Part shown: piece after piece, positions 10,049-21,600 of the stretch | Numbering within the stretch: position 1 is the first letter of the stretch | Layout of the letters: each line of letters begins with the position of its first letter | From: Diphasiastrum complanatum | Lineage: Eukaryota > Streptophyta > Lycopodiopsida > Lycopodiales > Lycopodiaceae | Length of the DNA stretch: 64,000 bases | Assembly (NCBI GenBank): GCA_029204225.1 | Contig: CM055106.1 | Location: forward strand, 22,824,095-22,888,094 | Reading direction: 5' to 3' | Program-made: the position numbers and the translations under genes | Notes under the pieces: model-generated | What the model saw: the letters and a program-made list of their open reading frames with translations, nothing else | What the model was told of the DNA's origin: nothing | Database searches by the model: none

Positions 10049-10448
10049 TGTCTACTGAGCCAGGTTCAAAGTAACCGCTCCCAATAAAGCAAACCAATTA
10101 GCACCAAGGATAAGATCATAGCGCTCCAAAGGAATGATATAAAGATCTGCCTGTCCAAAAAAATCACCAATGCAGTAGGATAATCCCTGAAACATCTAAG
10201 AACTAGGAAATGAGTGAGAACTGGCAACCTCGACTATGAGAGGCTGTGGAGCAGGAATAGGTGAAGCGCATATCCGGCTGAGAACATAACTGCTGATGAA
10301 GGAATGAGTGCTGTTGGTATCAACTAAAGCAATATACTCACGACCAGTAATGCGCACACATAGCCGAATGGAACGAGGACCGGGGCACCCTATCCAAGTA
10401 GCATAAGCAAGCTGAGCATGGCAAGTAGCAGGAAGTAAATCAGTAGAA
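10049..10448 (-). pseudogene. Gypsy-1 aspartic protease
   Basis: On - the frame reads ITGREYIALVDTNSTHSFIS, the retropepsin flap-side block with the catalytic DTG/DSG replaced by DTN, then YDLILGANWFALLGAV, the ILG block. Two stops interrupt it (after HSFPSS and before the RT frame). It begins at 10448 with ttctactg, the exact continuation of the Gag-protease linker that stops at 4390 on the other strand. Confidence 0.85.
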
Positions 10449-10530
10449 ACTGTGATTCATTCTAACAATGGTTATGGGCCCACGTATGTAAAGGAAGAAT
10501 CCAGGATTGCATATTGTCTTGGATCGAGCA
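10449..10530 (+). mobile_element. Copia-1 5' LTR, 3' remainder (inferred)
   Basis: 82 bp between the inversion breakpoint and a CA directly before the primer-binding-like site. See the inverted partner at 4391-4751. Confidence 0.45.
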
Positions 10531-10540
10531 GTATCAGAAC
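10531..10540 (+). promoter_or_regulatory. Primer-binding-like site of copia-1
   Basis: gtatcagaac resembles the initiator-tRNA-Met site tggtatcagagc, with the first two bases lost and one change. It lies 105 bp before the gag ATG. Confidence 0.5.
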
Positions 10541-10644
10541 AACATCGATTGTTGATTCTATTTTTTGCTGACACGAGTGAACTCATGCGATCAATCAATC
10601 TACATAAAGTGACAATCGTTTGAAGCTCCTACAAATCGAAGAAG

Positions 10645-12553
10645 ATGGCACTAGAAGCGTCGACAAAGAGCAAGATGATTGATCGATTAGAGGCTGACAA
10701 TTGCAACTCATGGAGTTGGAAGATGAAGATCTTGCTAAAAGACAAGAGCCTTTGGGGCGTCATATCAGGTGAGGAGACTCCTGAGCTGGATCAAGAGGGC
10801 CGGGTGAAGAATGCACAGCAGGCCGAATTGATCGCTGCGAAAGGGTCGAAGGCACACATGATGTTAACCTGAGCTTAGGTGAGACTGCGATCTCATTAGT
10901 AAGAGATTAGGAGACAACAAAGGGGATATGGGATGCGCTTCTTGGTTGCTTTCAAGCCAAAGGTTTTTCGAACATTCTGATGTTGCAGAGGCAGCTGACG
11001 AACACCACGATTAGTGAGGGTGATTCAATGAGGGACCATGTGGAGAAGATTAAGGACATAAAAAGACATCTAATCACGGTCGGTGTAGTGATTGATAAGC
11101 AACAACTTATATACAATCTGATCATGAGTCTCCCATCCAATTAGGATCCACTGGTCATGATGCTCGATGGGTTTGAGGATAAACTAGACATGGAGTTTAT
11201 CACTCGAAGGCTCATTCAGGAAGAAAGTAGATGGAAGATTAATCCAGCATAGGATGAAATGGCACTCTTGAGTGGCTTCAAGACGATGCAGACCAAGAAC
11301 CAAAGACCCATTACAGAAGGAGGGCAATCGAGTCAGCAAGAGAAGGACTTCAAGAAGAAAGGATTGCCAGGGAAATCTGACAAGAAGTGTCACTACTGTG
11401 ATTGGCCAGGACACTTCGCTAGTGAATGCAACAAAAAGAAAGCTGACATGCAGAGGAGGAGTCCAGATCAAGCCAAACTAGCTGATGAAGTGTAGGAGAC
11501 CGCAGACGCATTTGCTATGATGGCTAAGGAGAATTGGAACTCCTTGTAACTATCAGACACACAGTCATGTGACAGCGTCTGATTCTAACGAGATCATAGA
11601 CGTGAAGTTGAAAGCCAAGAGACAAATCGTTGATGTGGAACCATACTGGTATCTTGATTCTGCAGCTACGTCCCATATGACAAACAATCGTGATGCCTTC
11701 ATCACCTATCAGATGCTCAACGGTAAGGAGATCATCATGGGGGATAAAGATGTGATTGATGTGAAAGGTAGAGGCTTTGTTCACATATGGCTTGGACAAG
11801 ACAGGAGTATGAACCTGTGTGACGTGCTACATGTTTCTAATAACCAAGAACCTGATGTCGGTAGCCAGACTTACAGATATTGGATATCATGTGTTGTTCA
11901 AAAAAGAATGGTGCAGCATTCAGATGGATGACAGACCAATCAACATTGGATTCAAGACAAGAGACTTGTATCAGCTACAAAGAGGAACTGACGAAAGACC
12001 TATGTTGTGTATGACGGTTGACTCCAACAAAACCAACAATCTTTGGCGTAGGCGGATGGGGCATCTAGGATGCAAGAGTCTCCAGACCTTGGCGAATGAC
12101 GAGATGTTGAACGGGTTCGATTACGATGTCAATGAGGGGATTGACAAATGTGATGTGTGTATTTTTGGGAAGCAGCATAGGGAACGTTTTTCAGAGATAC
12201 ATCCAACAAGATCCACTGAAGTACTTGAGCTGATTCACACCGACACCTGTGGACCAATGGAGGTGCCATCTATTGGAGGATCTAGGTACTTCGTTACATA
12301 CACAGACAACTACACGAGGAGGACTTAGATTTGGACGTTGAAGCAGAAATCTCAGACGCTTGAAAGTTTTAAGACATTCAAAAGCATAGCTGAGAGTGAA
12401 ACCAATAAGAAGGTCAAGAAACTCAAAAGTGACAATGGGAGAAAATTCAAGAACAAAGAATTCGATGAATTCTGTCTGAAGAATGGTATCTTCAGAGAAT
12501 TTACTGTATCATACACTCATTCCTATTGGAGTGCTTTGTGCAACAACAAACTG
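10645..12553 (+). pseudogene. Copia-1 gag-protease-integrase (3' truncated)
   Basis: A Ty1/copia polyprotein relic. Gag begins at ATG 10645 (DRLEADNCNSWSWKMKILL), typical of the UBN2/retrotran_gag start. It is then broken by stops at 10870 and elsewhere but recognisable (EGDSMRDHVEKIKDI, MEFITRRLIQEESR). The zinc knuckle CHYCDWPGHFASEC (CX2CX4HX4C) is at about 11390-11431 and the protease DSAATSHM at about 11655. The GAG-pre-integrase finger (LWRRRMGHLG ... CDVCIFGKQH) is at 12045-12180. The integrase first Asp (IHTDTCGPM) is near 12235 and the second in KLKSDNGRKF near 12425. Sequence leaves the element at about 12555, before the catalytic Glu. RT, RNase H and the 3' LTR are absent. Confidence 0.9.
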
Positions 12554-12589
12554 TAGAACCCATCCAAATCACTTCCAAGCCATGGAGAA

Positions 12590-13512
12590 AAAACAATCAC
12601 ACTCAACCTATCAACAAAAATTTCTTAAGCAATATTTTGAGCTACCTTTTGACCAAAAAAAAGAGAAATGATGTGGACACCCATATTATTTTAAATTTTT
12701 TTCAAAAAAATGTCAAAATATTCGAAGTGCTTAACAAAACTATATTGTTAACATTCAAAAACTATAACATTTTGATATTAATTGTAATCATGCTAATCAA
12801 ATTAATTTATAAAATTATTTTTCAAATTAGTACATATGTAAAATAAATCAATTTAACAAAAAAAATCGTTAAGCATAAAAATAATAAAATTAATAAATTT
12901 TGAATATTTACTTCTTTGAAACATTATTTTATTACAAACATTTTAGTTTTTTAAAGTTGTTTGAAATGAAAGAGTTTGTGTTAAAATAATTATTTTTAAT
13001 AATTATAATATGAATTTTGATGAATATTTTTTATTTTTTTAAATAATATATTATTTAAATATCTATAGAGATATTTAGAATCTATGTTCTGTAAAACTTT
13101 TAGGATATTATAAAACAATCTACTAAAACAAAAATAAATTATTTTAAAATAAACAAGATTATATGATTGGTAAAAAAAATACAAATTCTTTTGAAGAAAA
13201 TTAGCTGTTAGTATTGTTTCAAAAAATAAATGTTATTTTGTTAATCTTTTTTTAGAAATTAAAATAATAAAAATCTAATCAATAATAGCACTCACCATTT
13301 TCATGAAGAGTATGAATTTAAAAATTTTAATACATTCCTGAAAATAAACAAAACATTTAATTTTAACATAATCTTTCATGAACAAAGTAACATTGTAAAA
13401 GAAATTATTCAAAAATAAAATCTAAATTATTCTTAAAAATCTCATGACTCCAATTTCCTATTAAATATAAACAAAAAGATTACAATTTTTATAGCAATGA
13501 AAGAAAGTACAT
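12590..13512 (-). repeat. 3' flank of methylase-like copy A (AT-rich)
   Basis: The reverse complement of this stretch aligns with 58379-59160 downstream of copy C (shared landmarks: ttaagcactt, catgggtstccac, tttttggtca). It carries no coding signal. The shared flank shows that A and C were duplicated as a unit larger than the gene itself, in opposite orientation and about 44 kb apart. Confidence 0.75.
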
Positions 13513-13589
13513 TAGATAAACCAAAAGCCATTGATATCGTTAAAGTACTTTTCTTCTTTTGGAGAAGTTTCAAATAGTAGCAACCTCAA

Positions 13590-13995
13590 CTACTTCCTCC
13601 ACAGTTGTGTCACCAATTTTTTGGTCTAGGCAATGTCCCCTGGCATATTGAGTTGCCCCTAGCATGTTGGCCTACATTTTAAACTGTTCTCAGTCCTTCA
13701 TTGTCGATATTCCTTTCAATGAAATATATTTCAATTTTGACCTTTCCAGTTGAAAGGTATTGTTTGAGAAAAAACTTTATAGCTCCTTCAATCTTTTAAC
13801 ATTAGAAGTTTCATACTTGCCTTTCAAAAATAAGACGTTAAATCTAAATCAACATTCAAATGGGCCAATCATATTGTATCCTTTCATTTAACACTCACCA
13901 ACCAAATGTGAAATAGGGGTGGTCCGTCAACTCACTTGTCAAGTTTCAAAAAATGGGTGGCAAGTGAAAGGGCCAAGCAAAGGGACTTGTCGGTG
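13590..13995 (-). mobile_element. TIR-element remnant inside copy A
   Basis: On - this begins ggtttcacgccaccgac and continues aagtccctttgcttggccc. It is homologous to the start of the insertion in copy C (57535-), and it interrupts the gene just after motif I. Its distal end, with the second terminal inverted repeat, is deleted here; it joins the gene tail near ggtgacac. Confidence 0.6.
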
Positions 13996-14891
13996 GCGTG
14001 AAACCATCTGAACTCTATAGCATCAACATGTTTGCCTTTTTGAACAACACATGCACTAGTAGTACCGCAACCACTAAATTCATTGAGCACCTAATTAGCT
14101 AGGTTCAAAAACAAATCTCAATCAAATAATTTATTAACTATTGTGGCTTTTGATAGGGACAAGACATGTAATATGTCATAGATTTTTTAACTTTCTAGTA
14201 ACTGCTAGGTATTAGAATAGGTTGCTAAAACTTGTCAGTCTGAAGGTGTTGTAATGCAACATTGAACATTTGTCATCTAATAAATAATAACCAATGATTA
14301 TGTATTCAATCGTGTTGCCTAGTTGTGTCCCACCTGAGCTTTTGACATTTGACTTGTATCCAAAAAAATGATAACAAACAATTGTGATAATACAAACATA
14401 AAAATTATGTTAAGCATAGAATATATCAAATTTTAAAATAAATTGTTAGTATCTTAAAACTCAACAAACAACATCGTCTATCCCATTATTGGAGAATGCA
14501 AAAAGGGCTTTTTGAACTCCAGCAAATTGCCAACTTAAATGAAAGACAATTTTCCATAGAGAAAAATTTGTGCACTCTATGAGGCCCTGCATCACATTGC
14601 AAATTTCCGTGTATTTGAATGGCAAATCATCATTTAACAATCATCTGAGATATCTACAATGCACAATGTGTAAGTCCTTTTCTTCAAAATTTTGATAATG
14701 TCTTTACAATCATCTTCTCCTATGGTATAAAACATGATTGATCATTGACACATTTAGGAAGGTAGGTCCTCCTCACCCAGTGTCAACATTTTTCTATCCT
14801 TTTCTTCTGCCCTGGCCTTCAAGATGTGTTTTTTAAGTTGTTTTGAAATAGCCTTATCCTTTTTTCCTTCGACAATTTGAAAAAAGAAAGA

Positions 14892-14943
14892 GCTATGCTT
14901 AGCATGGAAAAAAAAAAAGAATTTAATCCTATGTTGGGCATGG
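14892..14943. repeat. Palindromic motif pair (ctatgcttagcatgg type)
   Basis: Two imperfect copies (14892-14907 and 14928-14943) of the 16-17 bp palindrome CCTATGYTNAGCATAGG that is dense around methylase copy B. They lie at the equivalent place, in an intron just upstream (in gene orientation) of the KKHILKA exon. Confidence 0.6.
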
Positions 14944-15759
14944 TTAAAGTGACTACCATTTCTCCAATAATATCAAGAATGGAACTAGGGCCTCAATTGT
15001 ACTACTCAAAGGATTTGTGTCTACTACTCAAAGCCTTGACAATTTAATCTCGTAACAAGAGCCTCATGGACCTTCATGAACATAACTTATAAATATTGTA
15101 AGAAAATACTAACGTCATTCATTGAACATGAATTGAAACAAAACTTAGAGTATTACCTTTGAAATTCTTTTTCCATTTCAGCAAGGGAGAGCTTACCATC
15201 GGCAAAATTCTTGAGAGACCACTTATTACTAGCTCAATAGCCTTAATCCCTTCCATGTTTTTTTACTCAGAAATCTCCATGTTAGTTGGCCCATGGATTT
15301 CAAAGTCTTAGTGGAGGCAACAGCTTTCTTCTTGGATTTGAGACACCTTGAGTTGGTAATGAATAAAATATAAATTAAATTTGAAACAAAACTATAATCA
15401 AAATAAAAATATTTTTCACGTCAAATGTCTCTTGTGCACATAGGGCTTTGAGCTCCAACTAATTGACATCCCCAACTTTGAAAACTCTCACATGTTATTT
15501 AGAGAAAATCTTATTCTCTAAATGACTATCGTCTTCATTTTGTAGTCTTGGTCGATATTGTTGTCTCAAGCAAGTTGTTTAGCTTCCTCCACTATCATCT
15601 TGTTAAAAGCAATGGCACTAACACTATAAAAGGAAGCAACATGGGGATATTCTTGAGATAGTTGTTTTCAGACTTGTAAGCTATGAATGCCCTCTAGTAC
15701 AAAAAAAGTAATAAGAATCTAGATTCAAAAAATCAAAATTTCCAACATTGTTGCATTCT

Positions 15760-16740
15760 GCTAGAAAAGTTGTTACCATGGCATGTGATCTTTGAATTTT
15801 TTATTAAGGTTATGTCCATGTGTTTCATCGACTCTTAAACAATGGATCTATCGCCTATAGTATGATCTACACGATGTTTGTTACATTGATCAATATCTAA
15901 GATTAATGTTGTTTTCCTAATTTTGTTTGTTTTATGAATCTGATTTCTTATTTTGTTTGTTTTATGATCTGATTTCTATCTATGAGGTATCCTAGAAGGA
16001 GCAAATTAAAGCTCCATGCAATATCAATGTTGGTTTTTCTACAGCTTTCTTGCTCTCCTCAAACGTTATGTTCTTGGAAATTTAGCCATAATTTCAGGTC
16101 AGTAGACTCTGGGTATTTTAATAAAAACTTGAGATGAGAGACAGATGCAGAAGGATGTATTGCCTCATCCGAAAGATAATGACTTTGAACTACCGTATTA
16201 GGGCAGAAGCCATACTGATTAGTCTTAGGACATAAGCAACATATGAAATCTAAAGAGTAATTTTTAACATAGGTATAAAGCTATCATTTTTTACATACGT
16301 AAAAGAAGGTATGGTCCAAGTATAGCATTAGATGTCATGGCAGATCCGTGCCATATTGATCCGTCAAACTCTATGAAGCCTTATTAGATTTCGAATGTTA
16401 TGAGACTTGGGCAAATCCATGCCATTCAAGCTTCCAAGGATCAAAACCTATTCACAAGTCTAGCATACTAACTATGACCAAATCTTGTTTACCTAGCAAT
16501 TCTACATCTTGTGACTACATCGTTCTATCTTTAAAATGTCATAGAGCTCTAGTTGGCATTCACTATAATGTTTAATGGAAGGTACAATACAATCCAGACA
16601 ATAAACCTTACTACAAACAAATTGCGTTGGGAGAGAAATACCATTTCTTATAATTTTGTGTTCCATAAGTAGCACTTTCTATCGTAAAGAATCCTACATA
16701 CACGTTTCTATAAGAAAGCTTTAATTTCCACATATGATCT
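15760..16740. other. no gene recognised
   Basis: No open frame of note and no retroelement motif. A short direct repeat (tttgttttatga, about 15948 and 15966) is the only structure seen. Confidence 0.35.
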
Positions 16741-16744
16741 AAAC

Positions 16745-17345
16745 CTCTAAAAGTCCATTAATTCTATACTATAAACTTTAAACCCTCAACTCTAAATCAT
16801 GAACCTTGGATCCTAAATCCTATATCCTAAATGCCAAACCCTAAACCTTGAACCATGAACCCTATACCCTCATCCCTAAATCCTAAACTCTAAACTATGA
16901 ACTTTGAACCCTATATCCTAAATGTTAAACTCTAAACCCTATACCCTAAACCCTGAACCCTATACCCTATTCCCATTTCCCTAGACAACTTACTCTAAAT
17001 TCTAAATCCTAAAACCTATACTCTAAACTCGCACTAAACTCCGTACTAAATCCCAAGTGCTAGATCCGTAAATCCCCTTACCTAGAGCCCTTACCATAGA
17101 TCCTAAATACTAAACCCTAAGTCCTAAGCCCTAAAATCCTAACACTTTAATCTAAACCCTTTTTCCTAGATCCCTTACCCTTAATTCCAAACACTAGACC
17201 CTAAGTTCTAAGCTTTAACCTCTAAATACAAAGCCCTAACTCTTTTATTACAGATTATAAACCCTAAGCCCTAGACTCTAATCCCTTAAACCTAAAATCT
17301 AAGACCCTTACCCTAATCCACTTACCCTAGATCCCTGAGCCTCCT
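16745..17345. repeat. Degenerate telomere-type (CCCTAAA) array
   Basis: About 600 bp built of diverged ccctaaa units (aaccctaaacc, ccctataccctaaacc, tcctaaatcc). This is the C-rich strand of the plant TTTAGGG telomere repeat. Units vary in length and sequence and the array is internal, so it is an interstitial repeat. It abuts the CACTA transposase remnant near 17345. Confidence 0.8.
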
Positions 17346-17978
17346 TCATTAGATCCTTGACTCTAAACTGTCTAATTTTTTTTGTTTTTTTGCTTAACCT
17401 CGGTAATAGGGTCAAAAATCTTCCAAAATGTTGTGGTGGTACCACTTTGGAGGGTATGGTGTCTCCCCATAAATCTTGCATGTAATGGGTTTTCCCACAA
17501 TGTAGACACATGCTTGGCTCCTCAAACTCGTGTCGATATAAAATACAATCGTTGTGACATGCATGAATACTCTTGTAATCCATGTCGACTACCGATAGCA
17601 TTTTCTTGGCTTCTTGTCGAGATGTCGCCATGGTGTTATTTGGAGGAAACATTATTTTGAGCAAACTGTGACAAGATATACTTGTAATTAGTTATAGTTT
17701 TCCATAACAGATGAAGTACAAAACAAGATTTGAGTTTTACACCCCAAATGGCAAGCTCACCTAAATAACTCCGTGACACTCACATCCAACCACCTATACT
17801 TAGTTTGCAAGTTCCAAAGTAATAGGCAAGCTCGCAAATTTGACATTTGTGCACCCTCATACAAAGGAGTGGATGCCAAGGCACACATCATCTCTTCTTC
17901 CCTTGTCAATGTGGCTTCGGGTGGGTTTGTGAAGAATGCATCCATCATGTCATCCATGTCACCCTCGTGATCGTGCAT
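17340..17978 (-). pseudogene. CACTA (EnSpm) TNPD/TNP2-like transposase, N-terminal part
   Basis: Exon 1 (17978-17764) encodes MDDMMDAFF ... STPLYEGAQMSNLRACLLLW, matching the conserved TNP2 start (PLYPGCxxxSxLxFxxxL). A donor (TTTAG|GTGAGC) and an acceptor (GTCACAG|TTTGC, exon starting about 17673) join it in frame to SLLKIMFPPNNTMATSRQEA, then IHACHNDCILYRHEFEEPSMC and LHCGKTHY, the signature HACxNDCxLFxxEy...CPxCGxsR block. So it kept a working-looking intron. It is cut short at the telomere-like array near 17340. The transposase_21 catalytic core is absent. Methylase copy A lies about 1.6 kb further along the same strand. Confidence 0.85.
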
Positions 17979-18079
17979 TGTGATATGTCCAACGATGTAT
18001 GACTAAAAAATCTCGATAATTGCATCAGGCCCCGAGATATCCCCAAAATATTGTCGTGTTGTTTAAAAAGTGTACTTTT

Positions 18080-18180
18080 CGAGGGATATATCGAGGGACG
18101 TCAGTATATCCCTCGGGTGTTAGACTCATCGAAGTGAGTGTGTTCCGAGGGATATATCGAGGGCGGTCGGTATATCTCTC
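18080..18180. repeat. Two palindromic CGAGGGATATA modules, 65 bp apart
   Basis: Modules at 18080-18115 and 18145-18180. Each reads cgagggatatatcgaggg, then a short spacer, then tatatccctcg (tatatctctc in the second), so each can form a stem. They lie about 100 bp 5' of the CACTA transposase start. Subterminal repeats that bind TNPA are known features of CACTA elements, so this role is possible but unproven. No GTAGTG terminus was found nearby. Confidence 0.6.
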
Positions 18181-18481
18181 AGCCTATAAACTGATTTTCC
18201 TAGAGTGTGTTCTGAGGTTTTTTTGAGGACCATAAAGATCAATTTTCTGACAATTACTCCAAGGGACAGAAAATGCATAAAAAAATTCAAGGTAGAATAG
18301 AGCCAGAGTACTAGTTTCATTTTGCTCTAAATATGGACTCCATCTAGCCCTAGGAGTCTTTTTCGCCACTTCTGATGAAGTTGGTAAGCAAAATCATTTG
18401 TTCATAATTGTGAATAAATTTATTTTCAAATGTTTAAGTTACATTTCATACACTTAAAGACTGATGAAGTACACTTATGAT

Positions 18482-18572
18482 AAACAAAATATATATTCAT
18501 ACATAAATGTTCCAAGTACAAAGATATATTAAACAAAATACATATTCATACATAAATGTTCCAAGTACAAAG
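18482..18572. repeat. 49-bp tandem duplication
   Basis: Two copies of aaacaaaatayatattcata followed by cataaatgttccaagtac, starting at 18482 and 18531. Confidence 0.8.
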
Positions 18573-18630
18573 CATGTAGCCAATAGTATCATGAAATCAT
18601 TGTTTTTATCAACGATCTCGCTCAACCATA

Positions 18631-21600
18631 ATGAATCCATCTACTAGTTCTTCTCTAATCAACAGACTCGATGGGAGTAACTACCATCTCTAGAAGTTCA
18701 AAATGAAGGTCACACTACTAGCCAAGGAACTGTGGAACATTATTGATGGCACAAAAGCTAAACCTGAAGGTGATGCAGCCACTATCACCAAATGGAGATT
18801 GAAAGATGACAAGGCCTTTGTCGTTATTACTCTCAATATCAAAGACAATCAAATCAGTCACATACATGATGTTCAGACTACTAAAGATGCATGGGACATC
18901 CTAGTGACCCTCTACGATATCAGGGACGTCACCTCCAAACTCCATTTGAGGAAGAAATTTTTCACCCTGAGAATGTCTAAAGCAGGAAGTGTTTCGAGCC
19001 ATATCAAGACTTTCCAAAATCATATGGTACAGATGACTACAACTGGCTCAATCATAGAAGATATCGATGCTGTTATGACTCTATTATTGAGTCTTCTTGA
19101 GGCCTATGAGACTCTGGGTCCTCGCAATTTCGATCCAGGAGAAGATCACCCTTTCAAAAATGATTTTATTACTTCAACAAGAGGAGGCTAGAAGATCTAC
19201 AACTTCCTCAAGCACAAGGTCGGATCCTCAAGCTCTATATTCCAAAAATCAGAAGTTCAGATCCAAAAAGAAGAGCAATATGTAGTCTGGGTTGAATTTT
19301 GACTCATGATTTTATTTTGGCTCAGGGTTGAATTCTGGCTTAGGATTGAATTTGAACTCTTCATCTTTTCTACCAAAGCAGAAACTATTCTATAGATATT
19401 GCAAGAGAATTGGACCTGAAATCAAGGACTGAAAGACTTTAAAATTTAACAATGAGAAGAAGAAGCAGTTTCAACAACAAGCACATAGTGCTTCAACAAT
19501 TTTTTTGACTGAGCAGCAAAGATGAAGCAGCCTTTATGACCAAGGTCGGAGAACAACATGATATCGATTCCTAGTATCTCGATTCTAGAGCAACTAAACA
19601 CATGACTCACCATCAAGACTGGTTCAAAGATCATAAATCTTTCATCCACTCTTATGTTGTGCAATTTGGAGACAACTCATCATATCCGATCCAGGGTGAA
19701 GGAATAGTCAAAATTGAATTTCAGAAAGGCCAACGTTCTCCACGTTCCAAAATTGACCAAGAATTTGCTCTTAGTTAGCAAAATCACTGATTCAGGTCGG
19801 AGGGTTGAATTCGATACAATCGGCTGCACCATCCTTGACAAATCCTTAAAAGTTTTAGCTTTCAGGAGAAGAAGTGGCAACCTCTACAAACTCAGCCACT
19901 GTTATTCTTCCAATAGTCAAGCACTTCACACTTCTACCTCTAAATTATCTAATATGCTTTGGCATTTCAGATTAGGCCATTTAAACTTCAATAGTATTAA
20001 ACAAATGTCGACTCAGAGAATAGTACAAGATCTGCTTCTGTCATCAAGCCAACTTCTCCATGTGAAAGCTGTATAATCAACAACATGCTAGAACTCCTTT
20101 CATTTATGACTCAATTCATACTTCCAAAGGCTTGCTAGATCTTGTACATAGCAACATTTGTGGCCCGATGCAAACTACTTCCAAATGGGGAGCTCCATAC
20201 CTCCTAACCTTCATCGATGAAATCTCTCGAAGAACTGTAACTTATTTTCTAAAAAAGAAATCAAAGGCATTCAAGTTCTTCATGCAATTCAAGATGTTTG
20301 CAGAAAATCAGACCCAGAGGAAGATCAAACTTCTATGCACAAATGGAGGGGGAGAATTTATCTCCACCAAATTATGCAAGTCCACCAAAATACATTAACA
20401 ATTCACAACTAGCTACTCACCTTAGTCCAATGGTGTAGCTGAACGGAAGAATTAGACACTTATCGAAAGTGCCAATGCCTCTCTTCCGAAGAAATTTTAG
20501 GCAAAAGTTGTTACTACAGCCGCCTATCTATAAAATTGATCCATCACCAAAGCCCTGAATGGCAAGACACCTTATGAGGTATGGACAGGATCGAAACCAT
20601 TACTCAAGAATATTAGAGTGTTTGGATGCATTGCTTATGCTCAAATCCCCAAATATCTAAGAAAGAAGTTGGATGAAAAAAGCATAAAATCGATTTTCAT
20701 AGGCTACCCCCCATATCACCAGACATACATGCTCTACAATTTGGAAACAGAAGAAACATTCACGAGCAGAGATTTCATTTTTGTGAAAGATCAATCTATC
20801 AACCACAAGAGAAAAGCTCGAGAGATTTCCGATCCAAGTATCGAAGAAATTTTTGATCCATGTATCGAAAAAGACTCCAGGATCAAAAATCTAGAAAATT
20901 GATACAAACTCAAAAAATGAGTCTGAACAGCAGAGGGTCAAAATTCAACCAAGAAGATCGAATCGACCCAAACAGCCTCCATCCAGATTTATGGACTATG
21001 CAGTATGCTACTTCATGCAGGAACCAAATATAGTTTCGAAGGCGATGTCTACACCTGATGCTGATCAATGGAAAGCAACGATGGACATGGAATTCGATTC
21101 TCTGATAGAGAATCAAACGTGGACAGTCACTGAGCTTCCAAAGGAAAGAAATCTTATTCCATTCAAATGGATATTCAAGGTGAAGTATGATGTTGAAGGA
21201 AGGCTAAATCGATACAAAGCTAGGCTAGTCGCCAAAGGCTATTCCTAGATTCCAGATCTAGATTATGCAGAGACCTTCAGTCCAATCGTCAAACATGCTT
21301 CGATCTGACTATTACTTTCCTTTGCAGCCGCAGTAGATCTCGAAGTCCATCAAATGGATGCCCAGACCGCTTTCCTCAACGAGAACATTGAAGAGAAAAT
21401 CTTTATGTCACAACCAGAAGGATACGAATTGAGGGGTAAGCAACACCTTGTGTGCAAAATTTACAGGGCACTCTATGGGCTAAAATAGTCACCCAGAGCC
21501 TAGTTCCAAAAAATAAATACATTATTCCAAACTTAGTAGACTCGAACATCTACTTCAAGTCTGTATCAAATTTCTTCATCATCATCACCCTCTATGTGGA

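Larger units (their letters stand above)
13513..15700 (-). pseudogene. DNA N4/N6 amino-methyltransferase-like pseudogene, copy A
   Basis: Read on -, blocks appear in order: EYPHVASFYSVSAIAFNKM (15597-15655, N-terminal region, unassigned); DGKLSLAEMEKEFQ with a GTAATA donor (about 15160-15201); FMKVHEALVTRLNCQGFE (15038-15087); KKHILKARAEEKDRKM; DDCKDIIKILKKRTYTLCIVD (about 14645-14705); LLNDDLPFKY...LWKIVFHLS (14541-14640); NTIEYIIIGYYLLDD (14283-14312); then VLNEFSGCGTTSACVV (about 14040-14085), an SAM-binding motif I of the DNA methylase N4/N6 type. After a TIR insertion the tail ends KYFNDINGFWFI-stop at 13513. Stops and frameshifts (one at VDIS, where copy B keeps DIPYGF) make it non-functional. 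Motif IV before motif I is the beta-class order. Whether it modified adenine or cytosine, or DNA at all, cannot be told. Confidence 0.7.

Noticed and set aside
16745-17345. A true chromosome end.
   Set aside because: Units are highly diverged and the array is flanked on both sides by transposon sequence, so it is interstitial.
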